25,724 nt of DNA from Beroe ovata (GCA_946803715.1 CAMPET010000343.1:11008-36731); one strand, 5' to 3'; counted from the first letter of the stretch, positions 1 to 11,822 are shown. Notes: generated from the letters alone by a model not told the origin. Translations and numbers: made by a program.

Positions 1-180
1 CCCCCTCCCTCCCCCTCCCCCCCCCCTTTTACAGAGTGGTAGGAGGGGGAGAGCTTCATGACTACTTGCGGCATGGGTACACTGTCATATAGCTTTCATC
101 TCGTTAACTTTGTCAATTCGGTGTGCTCTATCCCCCTCCATAGGGTCTATTTCGTTGTCACTTGTCATAGCTATTGGAAA

Positions 181-198
181 ACACACACACACACACAC
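181..198. repeat. (CA)n microsatellite
   Basis: Uninterrupted AC dinucleotide run of about nine units. It explains the TH/VC-rich translations on both strands around it. Confidence 0.95.
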
Positions 199-436
199 TC
201 CATAACACTGGAGACACGAAAGTATTCGGACAAATCACAAATCTCCACCACGGCAGTGACTTGGTACTGATACGGTTTCAGGGGTGAAGCCGCACATGGA
301 TCAATAGCTACACAGTACACGCACACATTAGTGCAATAATTGTAAGAAAAAAAGACAGTGGCGATGATATGAAGTGCCGCCGCAACGCAGTGTGACACAC
401 GTGCAACACCTCTGTAGTCAGCGCCTCTACTGACAA

Positions 437-531
437 GCTGTCATATGTGTCAGCGTCACTGTCAGCGTCACTGTCAGTGTGTCACTGAGACGAATTCGGA
501 GTGACAGTGACAGTTCACAGTGACAGCTACA
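437..531. repeat. GTCACTG-rich imperfect inverted repeat
   Basis: The left side repeats GTCAGCGTCACT and GTCAGTGTGTCACTG. The right side repeats the complement, GTGACAGTGACAG and CACAGTGACAG. The two sides face each other across the perfect 8-bp palindrome CGAATTCG at 491-498. The arms are made of degenerate short tandem words, so the stem is imperfect. It could be a decayed mobile-element terminus or simply an expanded short repeat. Confidence 0.55.
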
Positions 532-1390
532 ATAAAGTTTTCACATTTAATTTGTACGCAGCATATGCAGAAATTAAAAGTAGCTGCAGCTTTTAGTCGA
601 ATCAACCTAATATCTAAAGTCCTGCACTTCAGTTCTATAAATTTGAAGAGTTACAATCCCACACTGCAGATTTCAAACATCAAACTGCACTTGCGCCCAT
701 AGAAATTGAAAATGTAAAGCGGATGCTAATTCAAAATGCTGCACTTTATATACAGGACAGTTTAATCGGAATGAACTAGAAGATCTCAAGATCGTATTGT
801 AATCAGACACTGGTAAATTTTGAGGTTAATTCCATGTTATTTTCATGTCCGCATTATGGGACCTTGTGGAGCTATTCATTATCAGAGTCACCGAGACTTA
901 GTATAAAACCATGCAACGTGAAGACAGCAGGAATGATCCCGATCAGCTGGAATCATTTACCTATATCTCTATGGAGACAATGTTCCCAGTATTGATCAGT
1001 TGAACACGAATGGCCCTATCCAATCATATCCAAACTGAAACACTATAAGAGATTTCGATTCTACATCCTTGAATTCTCAGTATTCTCACAACATTATCAA
1101 GAAGCAGCTGCGAAAATCATTGAACCAATGAAGGAAGATTGAACACATCAGATCATTGGTAACACGTGCACTCAGCACTCCTCATACTACAAGTGCTAGT
1201 GGTGCTGGTACAAGAAAATTGAAAAAATCAACAGAAAGCTAGAATCAACAGAACTAGGTAACATCAACAAAAAGGTGACATATTGAAAATTGGGATTCGT
1301 TGGTAACCTGTATGTAGTGCAAACGCCAAACGGATTGATAGTTCGTCAGAACAGGCCCGTGTGACAAATAGGCGGCAATTCGTCACTACT

Positions 1391-1560
1391 TGCTGCAGCT
1401 GACACCACTTCATTTACGCAGCGATGACGTAGGAATTCTATCGATTGATGACAGTTGACACGCGTTTGTCAGAACTTAGAACCTCTGTGACGAATAAGAA
1501 CCCATTCGTGAAACTTGCTGACACCACTGCATGGATGTGACGATTGATGACAGTACCACG
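1391..1560 (+). repeat. imperfect direct repeat pair
   Basis: Two blocks share the order CTTGCTG(...)ACACCACT followed by CGATTGATGACAGT. The first is at about 1391-1453, the second at about 1514-1551. The second is shorter because the spacer and a CAGCTG insert are absent. Consistent with a diverged tandem duplication of a non-coding unit. No open frame is shared. Confidence 0.5.
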
Positions 1561-2068
1561 TCATGACGGTTACAGCTCACAGTTCGAGTAAGATATTGTA
1601 GGTAAACGCATCAGATATATGTGAAACTTATTAAAGTTGATATGGAGAAAGTCGCGGTCCAATGTTCACTGTTCAAACTGTCAATGCAACAGCCAAACAT
1701 CTGGTGTTACCATGTATCTAATAGTCTAACTAATAGTCTAACTTCAATTTATAGACGACTCCCACTTTCATTGAACAGGAACAAACAACAACTATACATT
1801 GTGATACTGGCGAACAGGTCATGAATGACGATCAATAAAATAAATTGAACTAAGCGTAAAATAGTCTGATATGTGACCGACGGGAATATGCATTTCAGGA
1901 GATACAAAATCGAAACACACTCTCAGGATATGGATGTATTCATACAAGAAACACGTACACAAATATGTATATTATTGTACACACGGGACACACACACACA
2001 ATGAAAGTGATACGTTATGGGAAACGCGTAGGTGAAATGCAGGAGCCTCGCGCAGTGCGCACACAACC

Positions 2069-2084
2069 TGAGTCACGTGACTCA
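2069..2084. promoter_or_regulatory. 16-bp perfect palindrome: E-box flanked by AP-1 half-sites
   Basis: TGAGTCACGTGACTCA is perfectly self-complementary. It contains the E-box CACGTG at 2074-2079, inside GTCACGTGAC, which matches the MITF/TFE-type CLEAR element. It is bracketed by TGAGTCA and TGACTCA, both AP-1 consensus sites. Outer arms GTGCGCAC (from 2055) and GTGTGCGC (from 2103) are also roughly complementary. The motif match is direct; regulatory use is inference, because no adjacent gene was identified. Confidence 0.4.
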
Positions 2085-2299
2085 CAGTCAATATTCAAGT
2101 CACGTGTGCGCGTCGCTCTTGTATTTGTACAATGTACACCATACATTATTTGTTACACACTCTACAATCTACATGTGAAAATGTGTGTCAGTGTGTTTAT
2201 ACAACTGAACACTGAACAGTGAACAATGAATGTCGATAGTGAAGTTAAAAGTTTGTATATTGCAGTTTGCACGATCGAATTCTATCACTATCAGTATCT

Positions 2300-2317
2300 G
2301 TACAATGTACATTGTAC
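2300..2317. repeat. 18-bp perfect palindrome
   Basis: GTACAATGTACATTGTAC reads identically on both strands. TGTACAATGTACA-type words recur near 2128 and at 11318-11342, suggesting a dispersed palindromic word in this genome. Confidence 0.7.
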
Positions 2318-4067
2318 ATTGTGTGTATTGCGTGTTTCAATATTTCATTGTATTCAAAACTGTGAGAATGAACCTGTTTACTCGATGCTATATGTTAAGG
2401 TAGTTCTGTGTCAATAGGAAATTACCATTTTCCCGACAACACTGCAACGTCAGAAAGTATTTGAATTCGTATCAGAGCCTACTTGTTGCGTTTGCACGAT
2501 ATGAATATGCGGAATAATTAGAGACAATTTATTGTTTCTGGAAATGTTGGCATTTGGCACGAATTGAAAGCCGGATATATGGTAAGCTATAGAAGCTTCC
2601 AATGGACAATGTTATTCCACATCAATCGATTTGACGTATACAAACATACCGTAACAAATTACAACGTATTTCAGTCAGTCAAAAAACTCAGAATAACATT
2701 ATTGAGTTTTCAATTTATTGGCATCATCGCAAGACATGGTAATCGATGCTTGATACTCTTCAGTCTTCAAAACGTCAAATGAACACTGAACAGCGAGTTT
2801 CATATCACAGACTCTCATCAGTATTTGTCACCAGTTCTGACTTCTGCTCATATCTCAGGTTGACACCGATACTGACACGCTAAAAGTATGACTGTCAGAA
2901 CTGTCAATGTCATGACTCATAAATTCTGATTTAAACAAGGTCTCTTTAATCGTTCAAGTTGCTTGAGAATAGTATAGAGTTCACTCCTCTGCGACTTCGG
3001 CTAGAATTGGAGCATTATTCCAGTACTTAGTCTACTCAGTTTGAGTTCATCAGCATCAACAATGCAGAGGGAATCGTGGTATAGTTCGAAGTGACACAGT
3101 TTAAACACAGCGCAGTCAGTGCCATGTTACAGAGTGGTAACAGTTGATTCCATGGTGGCAGCAGTGGCTGACAACATAGGCACGTTTTCAGCCGATGTTG
3201 GTGTCAGTTGCTGGGTAACGGTGTTGTTGCCACAGTGATCGTAGTGGTTGCTCGTGTGTCGTTCCTTTTTAATCGGAGTCCGAACTACTGCTTTGCTTTT
3301 GAATCTTGATAGGGAGATATTCACTGCGGAATAGGACTCATGTTAGTTTGGTGAAAGTGTGTCAATGTGTGCCTGAAATGATGGGTGACACCTCACTCAC
3401 GACCCATTTATAACGATTTATGTAACAACAAGTATGGCTTTTCCAGTTTTCCCAAACTTGGTGATGATCTATTCATTAACAAATCGCCGGGAACACTGAA
3501 CAGAACTTCTCTCCACGAACATTGTCTTGTCTGTTTGGATGAGGCAGGAGGAAGGCTGGGTAAGTGGTGTCTCCGGACCATCTGAAATGTGTTGTAAGAT
3601 ATCCTCGAGTCACGATAAATGACACACACATATGACCGGCATTTCACTGTTCACATGAGGTCACCGCATACTGCCGTTCATCATCACTGGTCATCGCAGA
3701 CACTCTCTCAGTCTCACTGACTAGCTATAGTAGCTTGGATCATATCTTCCAACATCAAGATATCCCCAGATTCTAGTTACACAGCAATCTAGTAGAGTTC
3801 TCACACCAAGTAGGCGATGACAGAATTGTAATCGGTACATGGGGTGTCATCATCGCAGAAACTTGATAGATGTGGGCCGGTGATCTTATACCACAAGGCA
3901 AATAACATCTGTCATCACACGTCACACAGTCACACACACACACAATCACGGGTTCTTGCAATCACGATACTGCTGTCTCACATCACGGCTCTCACAAGGG
4001 AGTTTCTGCAGGATTTTCCGCCGTGAAGGACTTCAGACACTCACATAGTCACATGTGATAGACCGTT

Positions 4068-6003
4068 TCATACAGGCAAGAAGATCATTCCGGAAACTGA
4101 GAGAATCTCGTGATTCAAATTCCAACAGGAAACAAACTCACCTGACGACACAACCGATCGTTTCCTAGCAACGAAGAAAGTTCTGATGCTGGCCATTCGG
4201 ATAGGGTACAGCCACGGGTTGATCATTGGCCCCAGGAAAACCAATACTTTGGTAATGAGGAGGTATTTCTGAAGAATGGGGGTGGATCTCCAGGATAAAT
4301 AGAAAACTGCTGTCTTGAACAAAAGTCACTTCACGACATAGTTGGGCAATGGGCAGTTAGGAAATGATGAAACTGGTGCAGTACTCACAGGACCAAAGTT
4401 ATCTCTGTTGAATCCACAGTAGTACTTGTCCTTATTCTCCTCTAGCGCACACTTGTCCAGGTAGAAAATGTGGAGTTTGTCCTCAATCTGGTATATTCGA
4501 AGAGGGAGAGTAGATGCCAAGAGGAGAAGAGCCTGAACCAGGGCTACCAGGCTGTTCAGTCGGACCATCTTCGTTACCCTGGTGACGGGAAATATATCGT
4601 GTGAAAATCATAGGACTTTTTGCATAATCTGTCTGCATGAAAACTTAGGATGCTTCGAGCTTCTGAAATAAGCTCAAACCAAAAACTGGATCCCTAATTG
4701 ACTTATTTACGTACCTGCTATCTCCAGATTTAGAGTCAGTTGAGCATCTACTCATGTTGCTCCTCCGGAATCGGGAGCTCTGTACCAACTTGTAGATGAT
4801 GAGACAGTTGGATACCACGAGTGCCGTGGCTGCGAGGAATAACATTAGAGGATGAGAGACACTCTCCCACCACTGCATCTTGTGTATCTCGGACAACCTC
4901 CCTTCCCCGTCCACTCTGTTGCTGGGCAACGCAACCGTGCACGCTGGGGAAAAGTGTTAGATTCATTGCAAGATAATCTTCATACATTCTCAATGCCTTT
5001 TGTGGCAATATTGAAGCAACTATGGGGAATGTCCGCACTCTTCAGAGTGGGATTGACAGAGACAATTATTGCAATACCCACTCAGGAATAGATCGATGTG
5101 GGACTGAGCAAACATGGTCCTCTTGAGTTCCTCAAAGTGTCGGAAATTACCGAACATATCACAGTGGAACGACCGCTCGAGGATGCAATCGAAATCTCCG
5201 TCTCCGCAGTTGAGAAGAGCACTGTCCTCAAAGTTCTGACTGATGGTCTTCTCCACCATCACGATGTAAGGGATAGTTTGGAGTATGAAGGGAAGGAGAA
5301 GACAGAAGAAACATGCCAGGGCAGTCCCACTCGTCTTGATGGAGAACGTGTAGGTCAGGGGACGGCAGATGTGTCCTGTTCTATCTAGACAGATTGTGAC
5401 AATGAGAAGAAGTTGTAGCCACACGAAGTAGTCCAACAAAGCTTCCACAACCGCCCTGCCAGGGGGCTTTTGTCAGAGATGAAGTGTAGATTCAATGGAA
5501 AAATCAAGTTTCATAAACAATTAAACCTAGACTATTCGATCACGAATAATGTGATGAATTTCGAGATTTCTAACTGAATCAATCAATCATGTTAAGCTAC
5601 TGAGAGTTATCACGACTCCCACTCACATGTTGTAAAAACCGTTGCCGAGTTGTTCATGAAGGAGGGAGTGCCGGGGGTCATCCTTGTTAGCTGTACAGAA
5701 GAAGAGAGCAGCAGGGATACCGACTAGCAACACCAACAACACGTCAGCCGCAGACAGGAGTATACACAGTATGTTCGACTGGAAAAACGGATGTTCCAGA
5801 ATCTTCTTGATGTTCTTGCACACCGCATAGAAACAGGATATGTTCCCGATGAGTGCGATCACAATCGCAATCCAGAGGAATATTCCCAGGATATTGAGTT
5901 GGTGTGGCGTCCAGTACGAAGGGATTGACACCACTTGTTCCACATCAGGTATGTAGGACGTGGTGAAGAGAGTGGTTGCTTGCTCACTTGTCACGTTAAC
6001 CAT
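4068..6003 (-). CDS. class A-like seven-transmembrane receptor, five exons
   Basis: Predicted plasma-membrane GPCR of unknown ligand, about 465 aa. Phase-consistent exons read 6003-5627, 5455-5078 (or 5082), 4921 (or 4943)-4715, 4578-4389 and 4313-4068; the last may instead splice out at 4142 (CAG|GTGAGT). TM1 carries the GN pair (ALIGNIS). TM2 has an Asp (LLSAADVLL). TM3 ends in CLDRTG, a DRY variant. TM5 carries HP (SHPLMLF), TM6 TLPL, and TM7 the NPxxY motif as NPWLY. The apparent frame change between TM4 and TM5 is an intron: two donor/acceptor pairs both restore frame. The loop between TM4 and TM5 is long, with several Cys, while position 3.25 is Met, so the usual TM3 disulfide partner seems absent. 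A strong acceptor (CCCCTTCAG, exon from 6014) just upstream of the ATG points to a 5' UTR intron. Receptor class is confident; subfamily unknown. Confidence 0.85.
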
Positions 6004-6067
6004 TGCACGATATGCTGAAGGGGAGGGAAGGGGGTGGTTATAAATAAAGGGGTGGAAGGGTCAATGT

Positions 6068-6091
6068 AAATAAGAATCGAAATAAGAATCG
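6068..6091 (+). repeat. perfect 12-nt tandem duplication
   Basis: AAATAAGAATCG occurs twice head to tail, about 65-90 bp upstream of the minus-strand receptor's first coding exon, within its probable 5' intron. Confidence 0.8.
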
Positions 6092-6789
6092 AAAAAGGTA
6101 ACATTAAGAAGACTTGTTCGACTTGTCACTTGTCAGCTGTCAGTCAGTTTCTGCATCCGGAATCCAGATTTGTCAAAAATAATAAACCAATCGAGAAACC
6201 GTGCGAGATACTACTATTAGAAGCATATCCTGCTCTCAGGAAAATTCGACATAAAGTTAAATCTAAGGGGAGAATATTCAGGTGCAATTTCAATTCTCCC
6301 TCTTAACTCAGCAAATATGTTATATTGAGTTGTCATCATGTCGATACGATGTGAACTCGTTAAGTTTTCAGTGACTGGGATGTCGAATTAGCGCATTCCT
6401 GCAGGTATACAAAAGTGCTGGAAAGTGGTATATCAAGCTGGTGCCTTAAATCTGTCACAACATTGTGCTCAGCACTTTGAAACCTTCAACTGGATTCAAC
6501 GTGAGACAGTTACAAATTAGTGCAGCTTTAGAACAGACTCAAACGATTGCTGTGACTTCTTTCAAAACATTGGGAAAGTGTTCCTATTCATGGCTGATTT
6601 TGCATGGAAGAATCAGAAAAAAATAGAAGGAAAATGGACCGGGTACCGTGCAGTATATTCTGAACTAGTAAATCCTACTGAAAATGCTAGGTCATAGGTA
6701 GGCGCAAGATATAGGTTCTGATGACGACATCTTTAAATGACATCACACAATCTATCCGTATCTGGTGTATGAATCTCACTACATTTCCA

Positions 6790-6846
6790 AACACACACAC
6801 ACACACANCACAAGCATGTATACTTGTATAAACACGTTCACACATG

Positions 6847-6882
<36 letters not shown>
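6790..6882. repeat. (CA)n microsatellites with an N
   Basis: Two CA runs (about 6790-6810 and 6852-6882) flank a short unique segment. The ambiguous base at 6808 lies inside the first run, so the array length is uncertain. Confidence 0.95.
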
Positions 6883-6885
<3 letters not shown>

Positions 6886-8383
6886 CACACGCTGCTTGCA
6901 GAGCTTCTCCATCTATATGATCAGAACTAAAAATGGAACAGCTAAACATGTGACAGTCATGCATTGTGCTATGCACGTGGTACCAACAGCGCATGACATG
7001 GATACAACTTCCTTGTTTCATCCACACTCACATGTATTGGTTATGGATACCTCAGCTAAACTAGGCTTCTCGTGGGAGATAATTATTATTGGGGGATAAG
7101 GGTAACTGTTCTAGTTATTGAGTTATCCAGAGAGAATGTCAAACATTTCACTGAAAAGTTGTCTCTGGATGGTTTCAAAAGTTGAAAGTGTGGTGAAAAC
7201 ACGTCTGGCAGATCATGGTTGTACCCATTCGTGATATACGTGGCCGTGTGCATTGGAACCAATTTGACGATTGGGGTGAAAGTACCTGGAATATATTCAC
7301 TCTAATCTATACTAACCAATCCTCTAACCCTAACATCGACTTCAATCTGTTCTCTGTAAATCCAACCTTAATTACCAAACTCTCCGAAACTAAAAACGAG
7401 ACGAGCTCTAACGAGTGCGTGCTGCAAAACGGAAAACAGCGACCTGCTTTCAATATAATGCATAGCCTGTAGTACGCGGCGTGTAGAATGTGCACCGAAT
7501 CTAAAGCTGCATACTTTTTAGACGTGCGATGACAGTAGCTAAGCAAGGCACGAGATTCATGAGATAGTTTTCGTGAGGAACTCGACAGTCGACAACATAT
7601 GGGTCCTTTTATAATCTAGTGGATTAAAAAGACAGCCTTGGGTCAGCAAATGATTGAGTTAAACTATTGTCTAACATTCTGCAATACTTAACATATTTTT
7701 GAAAATTGAAGCGCTAGTACAGACGGAAAGGAATTCAATTTTATATTAGCTGAAAAATGAAGATCTTGCCGGATCTCAATCGTTTCTTGGTACAGTTCTG
7801 AGAACAAATCAACACATTGATAAATTCGATCTGACACTAATATATAGCCACGTGATAATCAAACATTCCAAGTAATAGAGCTGCAGCAGCAGCTGATCAA
7901 AATATGGGCGTGGTCAAGCAGTTGCCGAGGTTCCGCAAACCAAGTCGGAAGTCGGAAACGGACATGCGCGCGAGTCTCGCATCGGGGATTGGGTTGAGAC
8001 TGTCGACATTGGACAGATTATTATATAGACAAAAGTAAAAAGTGCTTTCTTGACTGTATTAACTCAAGCTATTGGTCAGGGGATTATACAGTTTCCTATC
8101 AAGCGGTCTATGAAAATTGAAAATCCGGTCTATGAAAACCCGATTAACTCAAAGTAGGGTATAAACATTATTTTCAGAATATCCAGTGCCAGACGAGGAT
8201 AATATGCCGATAATTATCGCTAAAATTAATCTAAATTCATAAATCCACGAAAAAAAGGGTAAGGGAAAATGTATAAATTCTTAAGAATCTACATTTCTTT
8301 GCTCAAAAATAAGTGTGAGCTTAACGTGTGATCGATGGAAAAATGTTACCGAAATATGGAACATATCTATTCCGGTATTAAAC

Positions 8384-8502
8384 CCAGGCCTTCCATACAA
8401 TTATAGACTGAAATTCAATTATAAGATAGCTAAGATCACTATCCGGTTTCCAGGCCTTCCATTCAATTATAAACTGAAATTCAATTATAGCTAAGATCAC
8501 TA
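8384..8502 (+). repeat. two-copy direct repeat, about 55-58 bp
   Basis: 8384-8441 and 8450-8502 share CCAGGCCTTCCAT(A/T)CAATTATA, ACTGAAATTCAATTATA and GCTAAGATCACTA. The main differences are a few substitutions and a short deletion (AGATA) in copy 2. TCCGGT precedes each copy, so the duplicated unit is about 70 bp. Non-coding in all frames. Confidence 0.85.
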
Positions 8503-8573
8503 AGTTTTATCTGTTGGGAGGAATGATCCTATACTAAGAAGCAAGCTCTCCATATCAACCGCCATACCAATAT

Positions 8574-8740
8574 CATGATGACAGTAGTATAGGGCATTTT
8601 TTCCAAAACCAAATGAGATTTGGGTGTTGTTGTNAGATGCCGCGGGGGGCTTGCCAGCCCCCTGATATCGTAGTATAGGGCATATCGTAGTATATCATGA
8701 TGACTGTAGTATAGGGCATATCGTAGTAAAGGGCATATCG
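8574..8740 (+). repeat. GTAGTATAGGGCAT repeat cluster
   Basis: CATGATGAC(A/T)GTAGTATAGGGCAT occurs at about 8574-8598 and 8697-8720. Shorter copies of CGTAGTATAGGGCATAT or CGTAGTAAAGGGCATAT lie around 8669 and 8723. Between them is a GC hairpin (8645-8651 with 8656-8662) beside the N at 8634. This looks like a small decaying satellite or mobile-element remnant. Confidence 0.65.
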
Positions 8741-9276
8741 TAAAAATGATGGAAACCAACTCCCCCAATTTCTGGAATGTATCCAAAATTAAAATATTAC
8801 AAACTTCCTGTGCAAAATACATCACGGTAAAATTCATTTTCCCACTAGTGAGAAAAGTATGCTGCAGTGAAGGGCTTGCTCAAAATTACTGAATGAGTGC
8901 GGTAACTTACTACTAAGACTTTTTGCGGAGCTTAGACATGTTTAGGGAGCTAATTAACAGATTAACGTGAATCAACAAATACAATGTTTGTGATTAATCA
9001 ACAAATATATGAGTCCAGACATGGTCGATCAACACTTCCAAACCGGCACAGAAATGATAAAAAAGCAATCAAGAATTGTGACCAACCCAAGAGACAAAGT
9101 CCAGCAATCACAAAGGAATATTCATGCGAAACATCATACAGCGTACGACGATAAGAAGCTTATAAAGCGCAAACTAGACTAAATAGCGATGATTCTTGAT
9201 CATTTTGGCTACTAGAACATTCGCCTGACAAGTTATGACGTACTAGGAGCAAGGGACACAGACAACTCGAAACATC

Positions 9277-9600
9277 CAAACGAACGAATCATTGCGGGGG
9301 GATCGCATGTGGGGGAGTAGCAGCAAACAATAACATCACCCACATCGCCATAAACCAGGCGTTACCATGGTAACCGCAGAGTTTACCATGTGGGGGAGGA
9401 GCAGCAAACATCACCCACATCGCCATNCCAAACGAACCAATCATTGCGGGGGAATCGCATGTGGGGGAGGAGCAGCAAAAATCACCCACATCGCCATAAA
9501 CCAAGCGTTACCATGGTAACCGCAGAGTTTACCATGTGGGGGAGGAGCAGCAAACATCACCCACATCGTCATAAACCAAGCGTTACCATGGTAACCGCAC
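9277..9600 (+). repeat. higher-order tandem repeat of hairpin units
   Basis: Four copies of a roughly 40-bp core begin CATGTGGGGGAG and end CCCACATCG(C/T)CAT: 9306-9351, 9387-9426, 9458-9497 and 9533-9572. Each core's ends are complementary (CATGTGGG with CCCACATC). Three copies of the 14-bp palindrome GTTACCATGGTAAC lie at 9361-9374, 9507-9520 and 9582-9595. Copies 1 and 3 are preceded by an AATCATTGCGGGGG segment and copies 2 and 4 by GCAGAGTTTAC, giving a dimeric unit of about 150 bp. The N at 9427 falls in the array, so copy number is not reliable. Confidence 0.9.
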
Positions 9601-11317
9601 TAGCTATTGTCACAGGGGGTAAATCAATGGCCGATATATCAGAAGAAACATACATAGTCTTGACAAATTGAGACAAATATATCGGCTGAAGTTATAACCA
9701 TGTTTGTGAACTCTCTCGCTATATGTACAAGTCATATGTCCTGGTTGTTGTGAGAGATCCAAGAGATGCCGGCGTCTCAGGAAATCATCCAACTAATTTC
9801 TCAGCTCGGATATTGCGGAGCATATATGTGAGACAGCAGGAGAGTGATTGCCGGGTACTTGCTGTCACAACTGTGGATGATATTTGAGCGGTGACGTACC
9901 TACATGGATGTGTGTCATTATTTTATCATGTTCTACCGATATAGTCCAATGACGGGTTCGGAAACAGCCAAGAGCTGATCTATTCACATAGGCATGTTAT
10001 ATAGGCGTGGTAAAAACGAATAAACAACTTGCAATCATACTCGCGGACATGATAAACTTGAATGTATGAATCGGTTGCTTCAGCAAAAAGCACGCTATGG
10101 ATTATGGAATTTCGGAATCCTACATCTGAAGCAAATGAATCGTCTCCGCGGAGACTATTGATAACAAACAAGATATGTTCTTAGGAACTCGCTTACACGC
10201 TCCAGTAGTCACTACCATAAGTCTTCACTCATCACTTCCAGTCAGGTATTTGCATGGGACTAGGTACGAGCAGAATCTCAGACTATATACGCGAGTAAGA
10301 AGTGATCACGGAATTTGGAATGAAATTCAAGTTTTCATAGTGATGACAGTCTATGAGTGTCTGGGGCGGCGTCTAAAGTACAGAGCTGGTGTGAAATGGG
10401 CACGAAACTTGTGAAAATCCTGTGAAACTGAGCAAATATATTGTCTATTGTGTCCATCTGGAGGATAGATATGGTCAAAAAGTATCCGCAAATGATGACA
10501 GCCGATATTGGGAAAGTGAAATTCAGTGGGGCGATTTTTAAAATTTAAAGAACGTCTTTGATCTGCAGGTATAAGCGGCGTCAAATGGTGTATATTTGGG
10601 CTGTGTATAATCACAAGATATATGCTGCGATGTATCTGGGTTTACTACCAGGTGTTAACATAGTATGGTGAGAAAAACCTGATGTCTCGATTATAGATGT
10701 TGACACTTGACATATTCATGAGGATAATAACATGTTGTTGTATGCACATCAGTTAAAATTCAGACCTTGAGTCCATGTTAGTCTAACTCTACAGGAAGGA
10801 TTTCAGAACTCTACGTTGAGACCTCTCTAAATTCGGTTTTCCAAGCATCAAGACAATTGTACACAGCTGTATACTACAAACACAAGCACAAACACTGAGT
10901 GAGTGAGTTCACAACCGATAATTGTAGAACCTATAATACTGTAGACCCGGGGATAATGTTTTGTCTATGTCATAAATAAACACTATGTAAACCTGTATAT
11001 CATAATGTTTTTCATTTACCTCAGTAAACTAATCACAATCATTACAGCTATCACCGTGACTCTACAGGGTCAGGCAGGGGTCTACGGCCGCCGGGGTTTT
11101 CCGGTCACAGGAAATGAGCGAGTGATTAATTCATGGCAAAGAGTCAAGATAGTGCTATAAAACCCCATAGATAGTGGGTGGAAATAGAGTGGCTGCAGGA
11201 AGGTTTCTCAGCCCTTCCAGAGGATTCAGAAGATTGGTGACAAAGTCGCCAATCTTGTTCAAGCAGTAGGAAGCATGGTTTCCAACTAAGGAAACAACTT
11301 CCTCTTGTGGTGGGAAC

Positions 11318-11342
11318 CATACTTGTACAATGTACAAGTATG
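11318..11342. repeat. 25-bp palindrome, 12-bp perfect arms
   Basis: CATACTTGTACA (11318-11329), one central A, then its exact reverse complement (11331-11342). A further TGTACAATGT follows at once. It shares the TGTACAATGTACA word with 2300-2317. Confidence 0.85.
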
Positions 11343-11745
11343 TACAATGTTCATTCCAAATTCACAGAATCGTTCGTCCAGCCCTCCCCCACACCCTCGC
11401 ACGTCCAGGCCCCTTATCTGGTTTCTCCCTCTCCCAATCTCCGCAATAAAACCGTGATATCCTTGTCGAATATCACTCAATATCAATTATACCTTCCTGA
11501 ACCATGAAATTCACGTGTAGTTTAAGTTATACCTACTCTCGGAAACTCTTACATATGACTAGGTGCATGAGCAGTGAACACACAGCTCTAGCTCCCCGAC
11601 CTACATTTGCATAGATGATGGGATTTCGTGGTCCCTGATACTTCGAGCTGACTTTCAAATGACTCGTTATTCCTCAAGCGACTCTTAAGCTAGAACCTAT
11701 TAAGATATCGAAGGTGATGATCGGCCGTCACTAAGCAACAGCGAT

Positions 11746-11822
11746 CTTGCGTCACTATGGTAACCACCTATATTTCATTGGCAACCATCTCCTCCGTTAT
11801 TGTGGCTATGTAGTGACGCAAG
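11746..11822. repeat. 12-bp inverted repeat with 53-bp loop
   Basis: CTTGCGTCACTA (11746-11757) is exactly complementary to TAGTGACGCAAG (11811-11822). GTCACTAAG also occurs just outside at 11728 and 11872. Could be the termini of a tiny MITE-like element or a structured transcript; no transposase is nearby. Confidence 0.5.

Larger units (their letters stand above)
1..4067. other. gene-free flank, repeat-rich
   Basis: I recognise no protein or RNA gene here. The open frames are short, differ between strands without domain character, and several only translate CA/GT microsatellite. The stretch starts with a C-rich tract (about 1-28). It holds many TGACA/GTCACTG words (about 420-530, 1380-1580, 2860-2930), short CA tracts (about 1989-2000, 3934-3944) and several perfect palindromes listed separately. 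Untranslated exons of the minus-strand receptor that ends near 4068 could lie here, but I cannot show them. Confidence 0.6.

Noticed and set aside
5098-5388. 96-codon plus-strand frame opposite the minus-strand receptor
   Set aside because: Antisense shadow of the TM3-TM4 exon.
4748-5448. Apparent frameshift between TM3-4 and TM5 of the minus-strand receptor, suggesting a pseudogene
   Set aside because: GT-AG sites with matching phase remove the intervening sequence and restore frame, so an intron explains it.
7215-7472. 85-codon plus-strand frame with a CTAACCCTAAC word
   Set aside because: A single telomere-like word is not an array, and the frame has no domain or splice partners.
9306-9572. 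Regularly spaced repeats resembling a CRISPR array
   Set aside because: The intervening sequences are themselves repeated, the locus has animal-type genes, and no cas gene is present; this is a satellite.
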